Source of the DNA: Trissonchulus latispiculum
Taxonomy: Eukaryota > Nematoda > Enoplea > Enoplida > Ironidae
Length of the DNA: 64,000 nucleotides
NCBI GenBank assembly: GCA_030248195.1
Contig: JASAND010006615.1
Span: 16,745-80,744, forward strand
Direction: 5' to 3'
Part shown: piece after piece, positions 33,110 through 44,266 of the stretch
Layout of the letters: each line of letters opens with the position of its first letter
How positions within the stretch are numbered: the stretch's first letter is position 1
Notes under the pieces: generated by a model
Database searches by the model: none
Seen by the model: the letters and a program-made list of their open reading frames with translations, nothing else
Told to the model about the DNA's origin: nothing
Translations under genes and position numbers: made by a program

Positions 33110-34810
33110 GTCTGAAACCCGAAATTACGCTTTCGCTAATTCATTCGATTTTTATTCATAGCCCGAAATGCATAGGCATTCTTATTCAAAACGCAGAATG
33201 AATAACGCAGGCCGTTCGTGAAATAAATGGCTCTTCCATCCAAAATGCGAAATGGATGGTTCATTGCAGTTCATCTGTATTGCAATACAACGCCCGAAAT
33301 GTTGTATGTATGGACTTTTCTCACATCCATCCTTATTGAAAACTATTTTGTTGCAATCAATATTAGACGATGATGATAGTGGTAATAATTATCGTAATCG
33401 TGAAATAAATTTTAAAAAAATCCGAAATGACCGATTTAGAGAAAGCTGCAAGCAATTTTGTATTACAAAAAAATTTGCAAAGATTTTCCGTTTTTGAAAA
33501 TAAAAAATTGATATTTCGCAACTTGTTTGGAAATCGAAAATATTTTTGAAGTCAAAATGTAGTAAATATTCTAATGTTTCAAAACTCCAAACTCTGTTTC
33601 AAAAAAATATATGCAAATCATATTCAAACCGAAGCAGGGTCTTCGGTTAACTAAAATGTAAGGTAATTGTACCTTCCAATAGCTGTTTCTATTTTAATAC
33701 ATAACTGATTTCTGCAATGGTTTGCGATTTCTAGTATATACCCGGCAATTTTGGTAATTAGGTTTGGGAAGTACATTGACTATCTGACTATTGACTAGCC
33801 TTTCTCATTGAGAAGCATTTAACAATTTTATATTTCGGGTTTTGTGTAGAAAGGCACTATTTATTGCGCATTTTGAATGGGAGAGCCGTTCATTTCTCGA
33901 ATTGAATGGTCTCAGCTATTCATTTTGCAATTTGAATAGCAACGCCTTCGCATTTTTTTATTATTTTTTTTCGGCTTTTCATTAAAAAGCTGTTGAATTT
34001 GCGAAATGTATAATTTTGGGTTCTGAATGTAACATGTATAAACTGACGGCCAAAGCTATACAAAATGTATCTAGACCAATATAAATAGAAATGAACCGGT
34101 TTAGATAACTGAAAATACTCGTCCATGATTACCGCTAGCATCTTCCGGCGGGAACATTGCTATCATAGAGGCCACTGGATTTGTCTCAGCACACCTTTCA
34201 TCGCTGAGGTTTCCGTTGTCACCTGTACTAATAAAAGCGCAATTCGCAGATGTGCCTTCGTTTGGTTGTCCGCTCGACCGAGGTAATGCTTTGGCGTTGC
34301 ACTTTGGATTGGAAGGATATGCCCATGTGCATGTCCCTAAACATTTTTGATTTTTGTAGGTTAAGCTTTAATCCAACGGATAGTCACTGAAATTTGGACT
34401 TGAAGTTTTGTGAATGAGAAATAAAATAAACTTCAATATGTAGCCGTTCGGAGCAGTCATTTTTAACCGATACGTTACGCAGTATATTACTTATGTTACG
34501 TACTTTCATTGCCCTTTTTGCAATTATCACAATTAGACAGTGGTTATTTTCACCTTCTATTTTAACAGCTTTCGGTTTTTCAACTCCAATGCGGTTTGGG
34601 TAAAAGTGAAAATTTTTTAAAAAGTTATAATTATTAATTAATGGACATCACTGTCGAAACAAAATATTAATAGGAAATCAGTTCCTATCTAACCAGATGG
34701 CATCAATGTATATTGTTTGCTAACGTCTAATTTTATATTTTCTTGGTTTATGTTTCGCTTATAATAAAACCTGCGAAAACTACAGGAGTTTTGAAGGTTT
34801 TTTCTGTAAG
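33110..34810 (-). repeat. CTLD-bearing duplicated segment, copy 2
   Basis: It is co-linear with 46.89-48.52 kb in the same orientation: AATTCATTCGATTTTTATTCA, AAATGGCTCTTCC, TATTAGACGATGATGATAG, CCGAAATGACCGATTT, GGTTTGCGA/CCG, AATACCCGGCAATTTTGG, the lectin exon, TTAAGCTTTAATCCAACGGATAG, AATGGACATCACTGTCGAAAC. Divergence is visible throughout, so the duplication is not recent. Confidence 0.85.
34101..34336 (-). pseudogene. C-type lectin domain, C-terminal exon (copy 2, cysteines lost)
   Basis: The frame is open from the acceptor at 34337-34338 to TAA at 34101-34103: TWAYPSNPKCNAKALP, SGQPNEGTSANCAFI, then NPVASMIA and EDASG. Compared with the 48-kb copy, VVCMI has become VASMI and DACG has become DASG, removing the last domain cysteine. 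A 6-base insertion lies just after the acceptor. The sugar motif is QPN, intermediate between QPD and EPN types. Loss of a core disulfide argues for a non-functional or diverging copy. Confidence 0.65.
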
Positions 34811-35449
34811 TGTGATTCTGATGTAAAAATGATGAATGTTAAGATAAAGTAAAGATGTCGCTGCCCTGAGGGGATTAAAATGCAATTGCCTTTATTATAG
34901 TCTGTATTTCCCTGCACTGATTTTAGCTTAAATCTGTTATCACCATTGTAATTTTCTGGTTGAAATACCCATTGTGTCCAAAAATCAGCAAAAGCGGATA
35001 ATCAGTTTTCGAGATGGCTGCGACGGTTTTCTTGTGTATTTTTGGTGGCACTGTAACAGTTTCTGCGTAGCCTAGTGAAGAATTCTAAAAGTTGGTGGAG
35101 CAACCAAGAACCAGTTAACTTTACACAAGTTTGTTAGATAGTTATTTTTATACTTTATTACCAATCTAAGAATTCTAAGATATCTTTTTGATATTATCGC
35201 AGCATTGTGCTCAATAACAAATCTACAAATCTATCTAGTAGGCAGATTATCTTTCGAATTAGGAACAAGTCGATAACTTTGAAATATAGCGATCTATTAA
35301 GAAGCAAATTTTGTCCTACCCAACTACGAGACACGATTTTGAAGGTACTATGTTTAATATACATATACTGATTACATTGAATACATTACAATACATTACA
35401 CTACATTATACATATAAAGGTCAAAGACTTATACAGTTCAGTTTAAATC

Positions 35450-35716
35450 GTCGTTTTAACTCGAAAGAGGAATCCGAGGTAGAACCTGTTAGATAATATC
35501 CAGTGATTTAAGTGCGAAGCGAAATATCGTTTTCAGTAGTTCCATTTGAGTCCTTGGAAGTAGATTGTTGTAACACTCATGAGGGGCGTTATCACCCCTT
35601 TTACTACTGGTTGCAAAGTTTTCATCAAAAATCAGATTGTACTTATCAGTGGCCAGGTCTTTGCAGACTTTCCAGAAATATTCATAAAGGATCCGTTACC
35701 GACTCATCACTGGAAT
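35450..35716 (-). pseudogene. Degraded copy of the 49.6-50.2 kb gene
   Basis: The minus strand matches 49.60-49.99 kb: NDSSDESVT, then after an AG, SKRGDNAPHECYNNLLP and TQMELLK, and near the left end PRIPLSSE. The central part of the homologous exon is missing and frames are broken. The flank 35.35-35.45 kb (CATTACAATACATTACACTA, TAAAGGTCAAAGACTTATA) also matches 49.50-49.59 kb, so the unit was copied as a block. Confidence 0.6.
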
Positions 35717-35735
35717 CATTGCACTTTGCATTTGT

Positions 35736-36261
35736 TTTATTTTTCTCTTGACTTCAAAATCACACACTCAACACCAGATATGTGCAGGAGGGGAAGTTCT
35801 GGGGGGAGGTGAAGGGCGGCCGGAGGCCGCCGAAAAACCGGATTTTTTCGGTTTTTTACCGGAAAAATCCGGATTCTGGGGGGGGAGGGTCGAGGGACCC
35901 CTGGGGGGGGGTGAGCTCAGGTCTGGGGGGGGGTGAAACCCCCCCCAACACCTCCCAAGCACATGTATGTTCAACACGAACCTATGCAATCTCTTTACTT
36001 TTCAACTAGATTTTCATAAAAAGTGGGGACCGTGTACATATGAGTTGAAGTTTTGAAATTTTATTGGGATTGACCACCTCTAAGCTTGGGTGGCTGGCTT
36101 GACCAGTTGACCCATGGCCAAGTCAGGATAAGGCTTCTGATCAAATTTTTTTGGAAATTTTCCATTTTAAAAGAGGGTAATTCCTCCTCGTTTTTTGTTC
36201 CAAAAATGATAAACATTTTTGCACCCTTCAAAAATTTCACACATTTAAAAATTCTTTTGCA
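35736..36261. repeat. ~525-bp G-rich insertion between 19-bp direct repeats
   Basis: CATTGCACTTTGCATTTGT occurs at 35717-35735 and at 36262-36280, and similarity continues for ~15 bases (TTATTTT...TTGAC). Between them lies a sequence with several 8-9-base G-runs (35877-35930), a CCGGATTTTTTCGG hairpin block and an AT-rich right part. A direct repeat this long fits a retrotransposition-type target duplication or a local duplication. ORFs on both strands here are low-complexity artefacts. Confidence 0.6.
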
Positions 36262-36291
36262 CATTGCACTTTGCATTTGTCTTATTTTCAG

Positions 36292-36411
36292 TTGACATTA
36301 AAGGTGGAAGTCAAGCTATGGCTGGATGACCTGAAGCTTCTATTGGCCGAAGACGTCTTCGAAAATCTGGCCTTGGCTGTGGAGACCACCGACTATTCCA
36401 ACAGATCCCCA
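36292..36411 (+). CDS. Exon fragment cut by a TTAA insertion
   Basis: After the acceptor TTGTCTTATTTTCAG the frame reads LTLKVEVKLWLDDLKLLLAE and on to VFENLALAVETTDYSNRSP, with C/G-ending codons unlike the AT-rich surroundings. The frame is broken at TTAA (36412-36415), which opens a G-run of the kind that starts B and D elements. The peptide looks amphipathic-helical; no family is recognised. The continuation on the far side of the insertion was not found. Confidence 0.4.
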
Positions 36412-37480
36412 TTAAGGGGGGGGGCTACTAAAGGTTTGCCCCGACGTTGTCCCATTGGCCTACTTTTTGGCGAGGATATAGTGCATGGGTGTGGTCAAAA
36501 AATACCGGGTACTGAGATCTTAGCTGCCTTTCAGCCAAGTGCAGCCGTCGCGTTTATGTGCCCGACCCCCCATTTTTCACAACTACCAACATAATTAATT
36601 AAAAATTTCTACTGGCTGCTACGCCCAAGCTTCAAAGCTGCCAATTGCCAATATGATTTGGCACATATGTCGCTATCTGCAGAAAAATACTAGACGTCTG
36701 TATCTTACCTGCATCTAAGGCTGTAATCTGGCATAAAATGAGGCCCTATAGGAGTACTCATTTGTGCCAAATGGCAAGAAATTCTGCCTTGTGAAAAAAT
36801 TGTTATGTCAACTTTAATCTTCAAAAATTGTTAAAAACGCCTTTTTTGAGCAATGGTACCCCAGAAATCGAAAATAGCAAACTTTGAAATTAAACTTTTT
36901 TGAGATATTTGAAGTCAGCGAGGTCGAAAACACATCCACAAAAGATTTCAGCTCGATTAGTGAATGTTTGCGACTTCTATGGCTGCAGAAAGCCTCTACA
37001 CAGGATCTGACGGACTGATAATGGCAGTTTCGGCAATTTTTGAAGATTAAAGTTGACATAAAAATTTTTTCGCACGGCAGAATTTCTTGCCATTTGACAA
37101 AAATGAGCACTCCTATAGGGCCTCCTTTTATGTCAAATTACAGCCTTGTAGCTGGCACCAGTAATAAAATTTTCCTTTCGTTAGCCAAAATTGTTTAAAT
37201 TTTTCCCGAAACTGCAACTTTGATGAGTAATTCCCTTAGATGCGGATAAGATGCAGACGTCTAGTATTTTTCTGCAGGTGGCGACATATGTGCCAAATCA
37301 TACTGGCAATTGGCAGCTTTGAAGCTTGGGCATAGTAGTCAGTAGAAATTTTTAATTAATTATGTTGGTAGTTGTGAAAAATGGGGGGGGGGTTGGGCAT
37401 ATAAACGCGACGGCTGCACATGGCTGGAAGGCAGCTACGGTCTCAGTACACGATGTTTTTTGGCCACACCCACGCGTAGT
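36412..37480. mobile_element. Fold-back element J (~1.05 kb) with G-run near its end
   Basis: TTAA plus a ten-G run begins at 36412. The interval 36480-36850 is answered by 37030-37470 in inverted order: GGCTGCACxTGGCTG, TGGGCATA-AAACGCGACGGCTG, ATATGATTTGGCACATATGTCG, GATTAAAGTTGACATAA. The centre is near 36960. The right-hand TTAA/G-run partner is not evident, so the right end is approximate. The ~98-codon ORFs are not supported. Confidence 0.7.
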
Positions 37481-38295
37481 AATAGATAACACGGAACATG
37501 GCGGTCCCAATAATTCCATTGAATTAAATAACGTCGTTCCCACACCTAGTCGGCGCAAACTGGAATTTTTACGGGTCCTTTTAAAACAGGCATTCTTTTA
37601 GTTTCAAAGTCTCCAATTTAAAAAAAAAGCGATGTGGTATTTTCCTGAAATCGAGGTTTTTTTTACCTTTAGAGCTTAACCAACCTTAACCTTAACCTGT
37701 TGCTGTCTTTAATTAATTCAACGTTATTTAATTCAATAGAATTACTGGGACCGCCATGTTCCGTGTTACCTATGTGCACCACTGCTTTAAATTACTCTTA
37801 TTTCAATCCTCAAGATGTTTCAACATAGTTCCAATGTTCATGGAAAAATTAGACATTTGACAAAACACAATTGAAGGGGAACTGTTCTGCCAGCCCCTCC
37901 ACCCCCAATAGCCCGGATGAGGCACAATACGTCAGTTGGCAATTTGCAACAAACCATTAAGCAACAAGTAACAATGGCCGGAAAATTTGGTTTTTTACAC
38001 TAAAACTTTATAACTTTTCGGCACGCCTGCATTTAGCTGCTGAGTTTTTAATTTTTAGTGAAAACGTCCAGAATTTGAAAATTCTAAAAATTAAAGTTTC
38101 TTGCTACATTTTTTGAAAACGGCTAATCTTTTGTACTTTTTCAGCGTTAGCTTCGCAACAGATTACGTTAACTTATGGTTACATATTTTTTCTTCTCAAA
38201 ATTTTTGATTCAAACTACATGCCGATTCAAAATGTTTTAGGGACAAGCCTACTTCCCAGGACCCGTCCGTCCTTATGTTAATGCATGGTGGTATT
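37480..38295 (-). repeat. Dispersed repeat H, copy 2 (inverted)
   Basis: Reverse-complement homologue of 21835-22560, ending AGGACCCGTCCGTCC near 38272. Near its left end a block GxGGTCCCAxTAATTCCxTTGAATTAAATAACGT is present twice in inverted orientation (37497-37535 and 37714-37760). This suggests an internal fold-back. Confidence 0.7.
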
Positions 38296-38329
38296 TCGGT
38301 TTTAGTCGTGATGATTTTGATGATGATTT

Positions 38330-39000
38330 TAGTTTTGATGTGGTACAAATACAAATTCAATGGTTACCTTTGTAATTAGGTGCTTTTAAAGGAAAAGTAT
38401 AAAGATTTTAGGTTTTTCATTTATAGAAAGCAGTTGCAGTCATAAATAAATCAATTGTCGATATTATAGGTATGTTTGGAACTTATATACTAAATAGCGG
38501 GAAATCTATGGTAAGCTTCCAGAATCTACAAGTTACATTGAAGTTAAGCTGAAAGTTTTCAAATTCTTGACTTAAGTACTCAGAATTTGTGATCAATTCA
38601 ACCAAAGAAATCTACTATTGAATATTTTGCTAAATGAAGTTTAAACATTATCTTTAACAATTTCAATAAAAATGGTTTATGCAGACGCAAACTGCGCATT
38701 CAGGATTTTGCACGTTATTCATATCAGTAAAGAAGAGCACACGTCAATCAGACAAAACATCAAAATCCTAGGAAGAGAAAACGCTTAAGTAAGTTAAAAT
38801 AATTGTGCCCGTGTGCAAAAGTGTGCAGAAAAAAGTCAGTGAAGTGATGTCAGAACGGTGCGCAGCTTTTGCAAGTATGACAAGTAGAGATTAAGATAAA
38901 ATTGTTCTGACATTCCCATTAGATTTCTGCGACTGATCCGACAGTCAAGCTAAAAATAAAATCCCAGAAAAGCACATAAACCTAGACAGAGATAACTATA
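38330..39000 (+). repeat. Older repeat R, copy 2 (uninterrupted)
   Basis: Homologue of 16.45-18.16 kb in inverted orientation and, at its right part, of ~6.95-7.15 kb. At 38571-38574 it has CTTAAGTACT where the 16-kb copy carries the 1.2-kb element D1. It is therefore an empty site. No ORF is supported. Confidence 0.75.
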
Positions 39001-39099
39001 AACGAATACAAAGGGTCCTCTTATGCCTTTGTCATAACTAAATGAAATTATTATCTTTCCAAAAGAAATTTATATATATTAACGTGATTTGGCATATAT

Positions 39100-40390
39100 T
39101 GACGTGTAAATGTATATGTATATGTCGCTGACAAACAGACGGTCTCTGTATGACGTCTGCGCTCATTTTTCCGACTACGCCTCAGCGTAGCCGGCTATTA
39201 TACATTATGCTGTGCATAACTGCTACTCTTTTACGCTGAAAATTAGAAGGTACGTGAATTAATCATGTGCTGAGCATAGGAGGGGGTTTAGTAACAAGAT
39301 AATACCTATATGCATACAAGCAGTGAACATATACGATTGTGTACATATCCGTTTGTGAACTGGAATTTAGATGCGTGTAATGACGACATTCTTTTTTATG
39401 CAAATTAAGTCAGATTTCTGAGAATACAGAAGTTTTAACCAGACATCATAAAAATGCATATACGTATAGATGTGTTATGCTGACAAAGGCCGAAAGTTAA
39501 TTCCAAAACACCCTATCTGATTTCGCAGATCACTTTTTTCTGGAACCACTGCCAAAAAAGCTTTTTGGAACGCTTTGGTGTAGAAGCAATGGCAAATAAG
39601 TCACTACTGAAGAAATTCAGGCAAAATTCACAGCTAATAAATATATATATACCTTAATTGCCTAGCCGGTACAATACTTTTGAAAAGTTAAGCTCCATCA
39701 CTTACAAACACCCCTTTTGCACACAACTTTTGCTTGTTGCTCTATATGTATATGACATTTCTGCATATGTGACGAAGTTCGTATTTATATATAACATGCA
39801 TGCTCACCTATTATATGTATGTATTGTACACACCGGTGTAATGTGGAATGTGTGAATATTCATGCAGACTAGACAACGCGTACAATATGTCTGAAGTACA
39901 AAAGGGTCAATTATAAGGGAAATAATTCCACAACTAAACTTAGTTAAAAAGTGTTTCGAGTTAAAATCGAGTTAAATTCGAGTTAAAATAAAATCAGTTT
40001 ACAATCTATGTTGCTTATAATTGTGTCTCTATGGTGTTGGAGGAGATGAATTTATCTCATGATCTTAACGGCACGAATTTCAATTTATATATGTACTTTT
40101 CTTAAATTTTGCATTAAATACTTAATTAAATTGAGTTGTGGAATTATTTCTCTTATAAGCGACCCCTTTGTACTTCGGATTGTTTGTGCTGTCTAGTCTA
40201 AGTGCAAATAATAGGTATGCGTGTTATATAGAATTACGAACTTCTTCACATATGCGTAAATTTCATTTGCATATAGAGGAACAAAATATGAGCGCAGACG
40301 TCATGCAGAAATGGTTTGTTTGTCCGGATTTGTAAGGAAAATAAGCTACTTGTGCGTATCGGCTGTTTGTCCGCGACATATATATATGTT
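39100..40390. mobile_element. Fold-back element K (~1.3 kb)
   Basis: The left end ATATGTCGCTGACAAACAGACGG...GACGTCTGCGCTCAT is answered by ATGAGCGCAGACGTCATG...GTTTGTTTGTCC...CTGTTTGTCCGCGACATATA at the right. Inner arms 39742-39960 and 40110-40275 (repeat I) are also inverted copies. It abuts element G at 40391. Confidence 0.65.
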
Positions 40391-41465
40391 ATGCCGAATA
40401 TTTAAAATTGCCGATTATTCATAATCGGCAAGCATTTTGCCGATTATTCATAATCGTCAACGTCTTTTGCCGATTATTCATAATCTACAAAATTGCTTGC
40501 CGAGTATTCATAATCGGCAAGATTTTTGCCGATTATTCATAATCGGCAACGACTTCTTGCCGAATATTTAAAATGCTACATTTTGCAATATTTTCTTGAT
40601 GTACTGTCAAATATTCCTTTAATGCGACTTCCAAAATATACAAATGAATGGAATTTATTAAAATTATTTAATGTATTCGCATTCATAGTTTTATTTAAAG
40701 TTGGCTGTTTTAACAGAATTTTCTAGAAATGTTCTTTTTATTTAACAGCTTTGGTTGGCACAGCTTTTGGATGGGTGGCAGGCACTACAACACAGTACTC
40801 CACTGCGGACACAACCACATCTTGCCGTCTTGCAACCTGCAGAACAGTTGTACTTTGAAACCCCCTGTCCTCCAGTTTCCATGCAGACTGCTATGAATAC
40901 AGAATGCAGACTGCAGACTGCAGACTTCTTGAAGGGATAAAAATTTGTGAAACACAAGTTCCAAATCGATTCTACTGTACAAGGTGTTGAGGATGTCTGA
41001 AGCCTTCAGTTCGTCAACCAATTTCAAATATTGTTTATTTTTTAAAATCTGTACATTTCTTCATTTTGTTGCTGTAAGATCCTGAAGACGAGCAAAGTAA
41101 GATTCGCGCGAGTCCATTCGAGTAACCAAGTAAAATGATTTTAGTTTTAGTAACGATTAGCTAGTGAAGTCTGGTACATTCTCTTCAGAATTCTTACTCA
41201 CAACTCTTCAGAAACTATAAATGCGAATACTAATAATATAAAATTATTTTAATAAATTCCATTCATTTGTACATTTTGGAAGTCGCATTAAAGGAATATT
41301 TGACAGTACATCAAGAAAATATTGCAAAATGTAGCATTTTAGATATTCGGCAAGAAGTCGTTGCCGATTATGAATAATCGGCAAAAATCTTGCCGATTAT
41401 GAATACTCGGCAAGCAATTTTGCAGATTATGAATAATCGGCAAAAGACGTTGACGATTATGAATA
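40391..41465. mobile_element. FB-like element G with hairpin-array ends
   Basis: The left end carries five ~30-bp units, each with a 10-bp arm TGCCGATTAT, a TC loop and the complementary arm, bounded by GCCGAATATTTAAAAT boxes (40392-40572). The right end (41335-41465) carries four such units in inverted order. Inside these, 40565-40700 and 41215-41345 are long inverted repeats (TGCAATATTTTCTTGATGTA, ATTCCATTCATTTGTA). Terminal arrays of short repeats recall Drosophila FB elements, but here each unit is itself a hairpin. The body contains a cysteine-rich ORF. Confidence 0.8.
40742..40957 (-). CDS. Cysteine-rich ORF resembling a transposon integrase C-terminal motif
   Basis: The minus-strand frame ends with a CxxxCKTARCGCVRSGVLCC-type stretch followed by SACHPSKSCANQSC and a stop. 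The pattern C-x3-C-K-T-x-R-C-x-C-x2-x-G-x2-C...C-H-x4-C-x-N matches, from memory of the family, the cysteine cluster at the C terminus of some metazoan gypsy/Ginger-type integrase-like proteins (KRAB-A-domain-2-like entries). The preceding part (KKSAVCSLHSVFI) is less convincing and no integrase core is present. It is probably the last piece of a transposon gene kept inside element G. Confidence 0.5.
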   Translation of the reverse strand: MCFTNFYPFKKSAVCSLHSVFIAVCMETGGQGVSKYNCSAGCKTARCGCVRSGVLCCSACHPSKSCANQSC

Positions 41466-41744
41466 ATTAAAATGGACTGTGTTATACACTCTGCTTGTTG
41501 AATAAGAATGCATATGCCTTACGGGCTTTGAATAAAAATCGAATGAATTAGAGAAATGCGCAATTTCGGGTTTTCAACGTAACATACATATGTAGAAAAT
41601 AGTCTTTTCTTGGAAAACACCCGAATTTTAGTACTAACAGTGTCTGGGCTGCAATTATTCCTTGTATTGACTAAGCCTGTGGTTATACAAACTTCATTCA
41701 AATTTGCATGTATTGAATTTTAGTGACCACAAGAAGTCAACATG

Positions 41745-41769
41745 TCAAAACTATATATATATTTATATA

Positions 41770-41805
<36 letters not shown>

Positions 41806-41822
41806 TATATACATTTATACTT

Positions 41823-41866
<44 letters not shown>

Positions 41867-41869
41867 CGT

Positions 41870-41917
<48 letters not shown>
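41745..41917. repeat. (TA)n tracts, left arm
   Basis: Three or more (TA)n runs interrupted by short non-TA words such as ATCGTC. The mirrored tracts at 46550-46705 differ in number and length of runs. Tyr-Ile repeat ORFs through here are artefacts. Confidence 0.9.
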
Positions 41918-41918
<1 letters not shown>

Positions 41919-42047
41919 CACGATTTCTGAGTAGATTAACCAAGGTTTGGCAAGTCAATTTCTCGACCTTCACCGATTCCGCCAGTTTTCACATATGTTA
42001 ATGTCAATGTTAGGGGAACTACAAAACTGCAATCGAAATTTTTCTAA

Positions 42048-42389
42048 GTGCTCCCAGTAGTGAGATATGGGCGTCCAAAGTTGGTGCTGTTCGGTCACTT
42101 TTGGGTACAGTCACCTACTCCGACATTTGGGCCTATTGCTAACCACAGGAATGAGCTACAGAGATATCCTCTGGCACATTTCTTGCCATTACCAAGGGGT
42201 ACTAACCTGCATAGACCAAGGCTAGATAGCCTGTACCTAGGGCTGGCCAGCAGCGGAAATATGGCCAAACGGTTCGGTCAGCAAACCACTCCATTTGACA
42301 GATTTCGCTCAGAGTGCCGTCCAAAAAAGGCCAAGGCGGCGAAAAAATTCCATGTTATTTCACGTCCATATGTGCTTGATTTATGGTAA
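42048..42389 (+). CDS. 113-codon ORF in palindrome arm (duplicated at 46076-46417)
   Basis: The frame is open in both arms with one amino-acid difference (Glu/Lys at about residue 36). The product is basic, starts [12 protein letters not shown] and includes [17 protein letters not shown]. Because the arms are nearly identical overall, an intact second copy is weak evidence for selection. No domain is recognised; probably fortuitous or a remnant of element coding sequence. Confidence 0.2.
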   Translation: MLPVVRYGRPKLVLFGHFWVQSPTPTFGPIANHRNELQRYPLAHFLPLPRGTNLHRPRLDSLYLGLASSGNMAKRFGQQTTPFDRFRSECRPKKAKAAKKFHVISRPYVLDLW

Positions 42390-43114
42390 TAGCGTCGGCG
42401 TCGAATTCGAAATGGAAAGATATTCAATTTGGCTTTGAATCGGAACAGGCTTATTTAGTGAATTTTGACAAAGTTGCACGTTTTCGGTTGAGGAGCATAA
42501 ATTGCAAGGAATGCACAGAAACGACTTGTCTAATAAGCTCAATTACTCTAGAAACACTGGAAAAGTCAATAATATTTGCGTATTTTTCAACGGACAGAGA
42601 GTAGTAGCCAAAAGTCTTTATTACTGAGACTATAGTCAAGCGGTAAAAACACACTTTTCGAATTTTTGGCTACAACTTTTCTGTGGTATGAGGTATCGAA
42701 ATGCTGATTATACAGGCAGCTAGGCCTAGTCATAAGCTTTCGTATGAGCTATACAGCTCCTCTCTGGGGCTTGTCATTTGTGAGAAAAAATTTCCCAAAC
42801 TGGCGGGAAAGTAAAGCCACTCGGGGGGGGACCCATATGCGAGAAACATTCACACTCAAAAATTTTTGGAAAGTTGCCAATAGTATTTCTAGCCATTTCA
42901 ATCGAAAGAGCGGGTTGTTTTTAGTAATAACTGTATCAAAAAAGTTTTAGTTTTTTACAAAAATTGAATTCATGGTGCATTTGAAAATATAGTATATATG
43001 TTTAACACATAAGCATAGGCAAATTCTGGAAAGTTTTAAAAATTGCTAATTTTCGGTAGTTTAAGCAACCTATCGTGCATGAAACGTGTTTTTCTTGTAT
43101 TTAGAGCCAAACTA

Positions 43115-44260
43115 CCTTGTATTATAACTAATAACTAGCCATACTTGTATTTTTAAAGCAAAATAAGCATTTCTGGCCAAAATCGGAAAGTTTGCTTGAA
43201 ATGGCATCATGTCAGATTTCGACCCGCTGGACTACCCGCAACAGAACGAAGCCAGTAGAAACGATACAATAATTGCATCTGCAGTTCTATTAAACCAATG
43301 TATGGTTTCGTTTGACCTTTCCTGCTAACAGTTAGCTTAAATTTTTATTTTGATGAGTGGGTTTTTCCCACCAACTCCAGGTCACCCCAGATTATACCAA
43401 ATCCAGAGGGGTTGCAGCAGTATGGCCAATATCATTATGAAGCGCAAATGCCCTTGTAGATCTAGTCCGTTTTGATCGAGGTCTTTCCGGTAGCTTAGTA
43501 AATGTCAAAGTCCCCTAAAATTTGCAAGGAAGCTGGGGGATTCAAGATACTGCATGTTCTAAGACTTCTTTGGACGCAGTTCAAGATTGCTTAGGCTAGG
43601 TAGCGGTAGCCCTAGCAGTGGGGTTTTCCCCAGGTGGCGTGGGTGTTTTTCCCGCTTGACTGTACTCGGAGGAAAGAAAAAATTACCGACTTTGGCAAGA
43701 ACTTACCGATATGACCTATATAGGATTATAATAGTCTATGTTGAAGAGCGTTCAAATCTGTCCTAGAACAAACATGCATTATCGTGACCCCCTACTTCCT
43801 TGCAAATTTATCAAAATTTGAAATTCGTGGAAGTTGGGGTCCGACCAAGTTCCGAAATTAGACAAAATTTGTCGGGCCATACTACTGGAAAGAACTAGAC
43901 CAAAACGGACTAGATGTACAAGGGCATTTGCGCTTCATAATGATATTGGCCATACCGTTCTAACCACTCCGGATTTGGTATAATCTGGGGTGACCGGGAG
44001 TTGGTGGGAAAAACCCACTCATCAAAATAAAAATTTAAGCTAACTATTAGCAGGAAAGGTCAAACGAAACCATACATTGGTTTAATAGAACTGCAGATAA
44101 AATTATTGTATCGTTTTTACTGGCTTCGTTCTTTTGCGGGTAGTCCAGCGGGTCGAAATCTGACATGATGCCATTTCAAGCAAACTTTCAGATTTTGGCC
44201 AGAAATGCTTATTTTGCTTTAAAAATACAAGTATGGCTAGTTATTAGTTATAATACAAGG
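43115..44260. mobile_element. Fold-back element F1
   Basis: The left end CCTTGTATTATAACTAATAACT and its complement at the right are flanked by TA on the left. The arms are ~0.5 kb (43115-43640 against 43720-44260), including GGCATCATGTCAGATTTCGA, CTGGACTACCCGCAACAGAA and GCGCAAATGCCCTTGTA. A TA target duplication would suit a Tc1/mariner-like origin, but no transposase is present. Confidence 0.75.
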
Positions 44261-44266
44261 TTGTTG

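Larger units (their letters stand above)
41466..44260. repeat. Left arm of 5.5-kb palindrome E
   Basis: The whole arm is the near-identical reverse complement of 44267-47013, with a few per cent differences and length changes in the TA tracts. It contains, from the left: 41466-41740 (related to the duplicated segments at 33.1 and 46.9 kb), TA-rich tracts, a region with D-like subterminal sequence (TTTCTCGACCTTCACCG...CCAGTTTTCACAT), a nine-G run at 42824, and element F1. Confidence 0.9.

Noticed and set aside
35748..36009. Gly/Pro-rich ORFs
   Set aside because: Low-complexity G-runs in an inserted repeat.
40391..40575. CRISPR-like array
   Set aside because: Regular ~30-bp units with short gaps, but the gaps are not unique spacers of constant length, the units are hairpins mirrored at the other end of an element, and the genome is eukaryotic.
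41723..42001. Tyr-Ile repeat ORFs (also 46405-46755 and 57340-57531)
   Set aside because: They are translations of (TA)n microsatellites with no other support.
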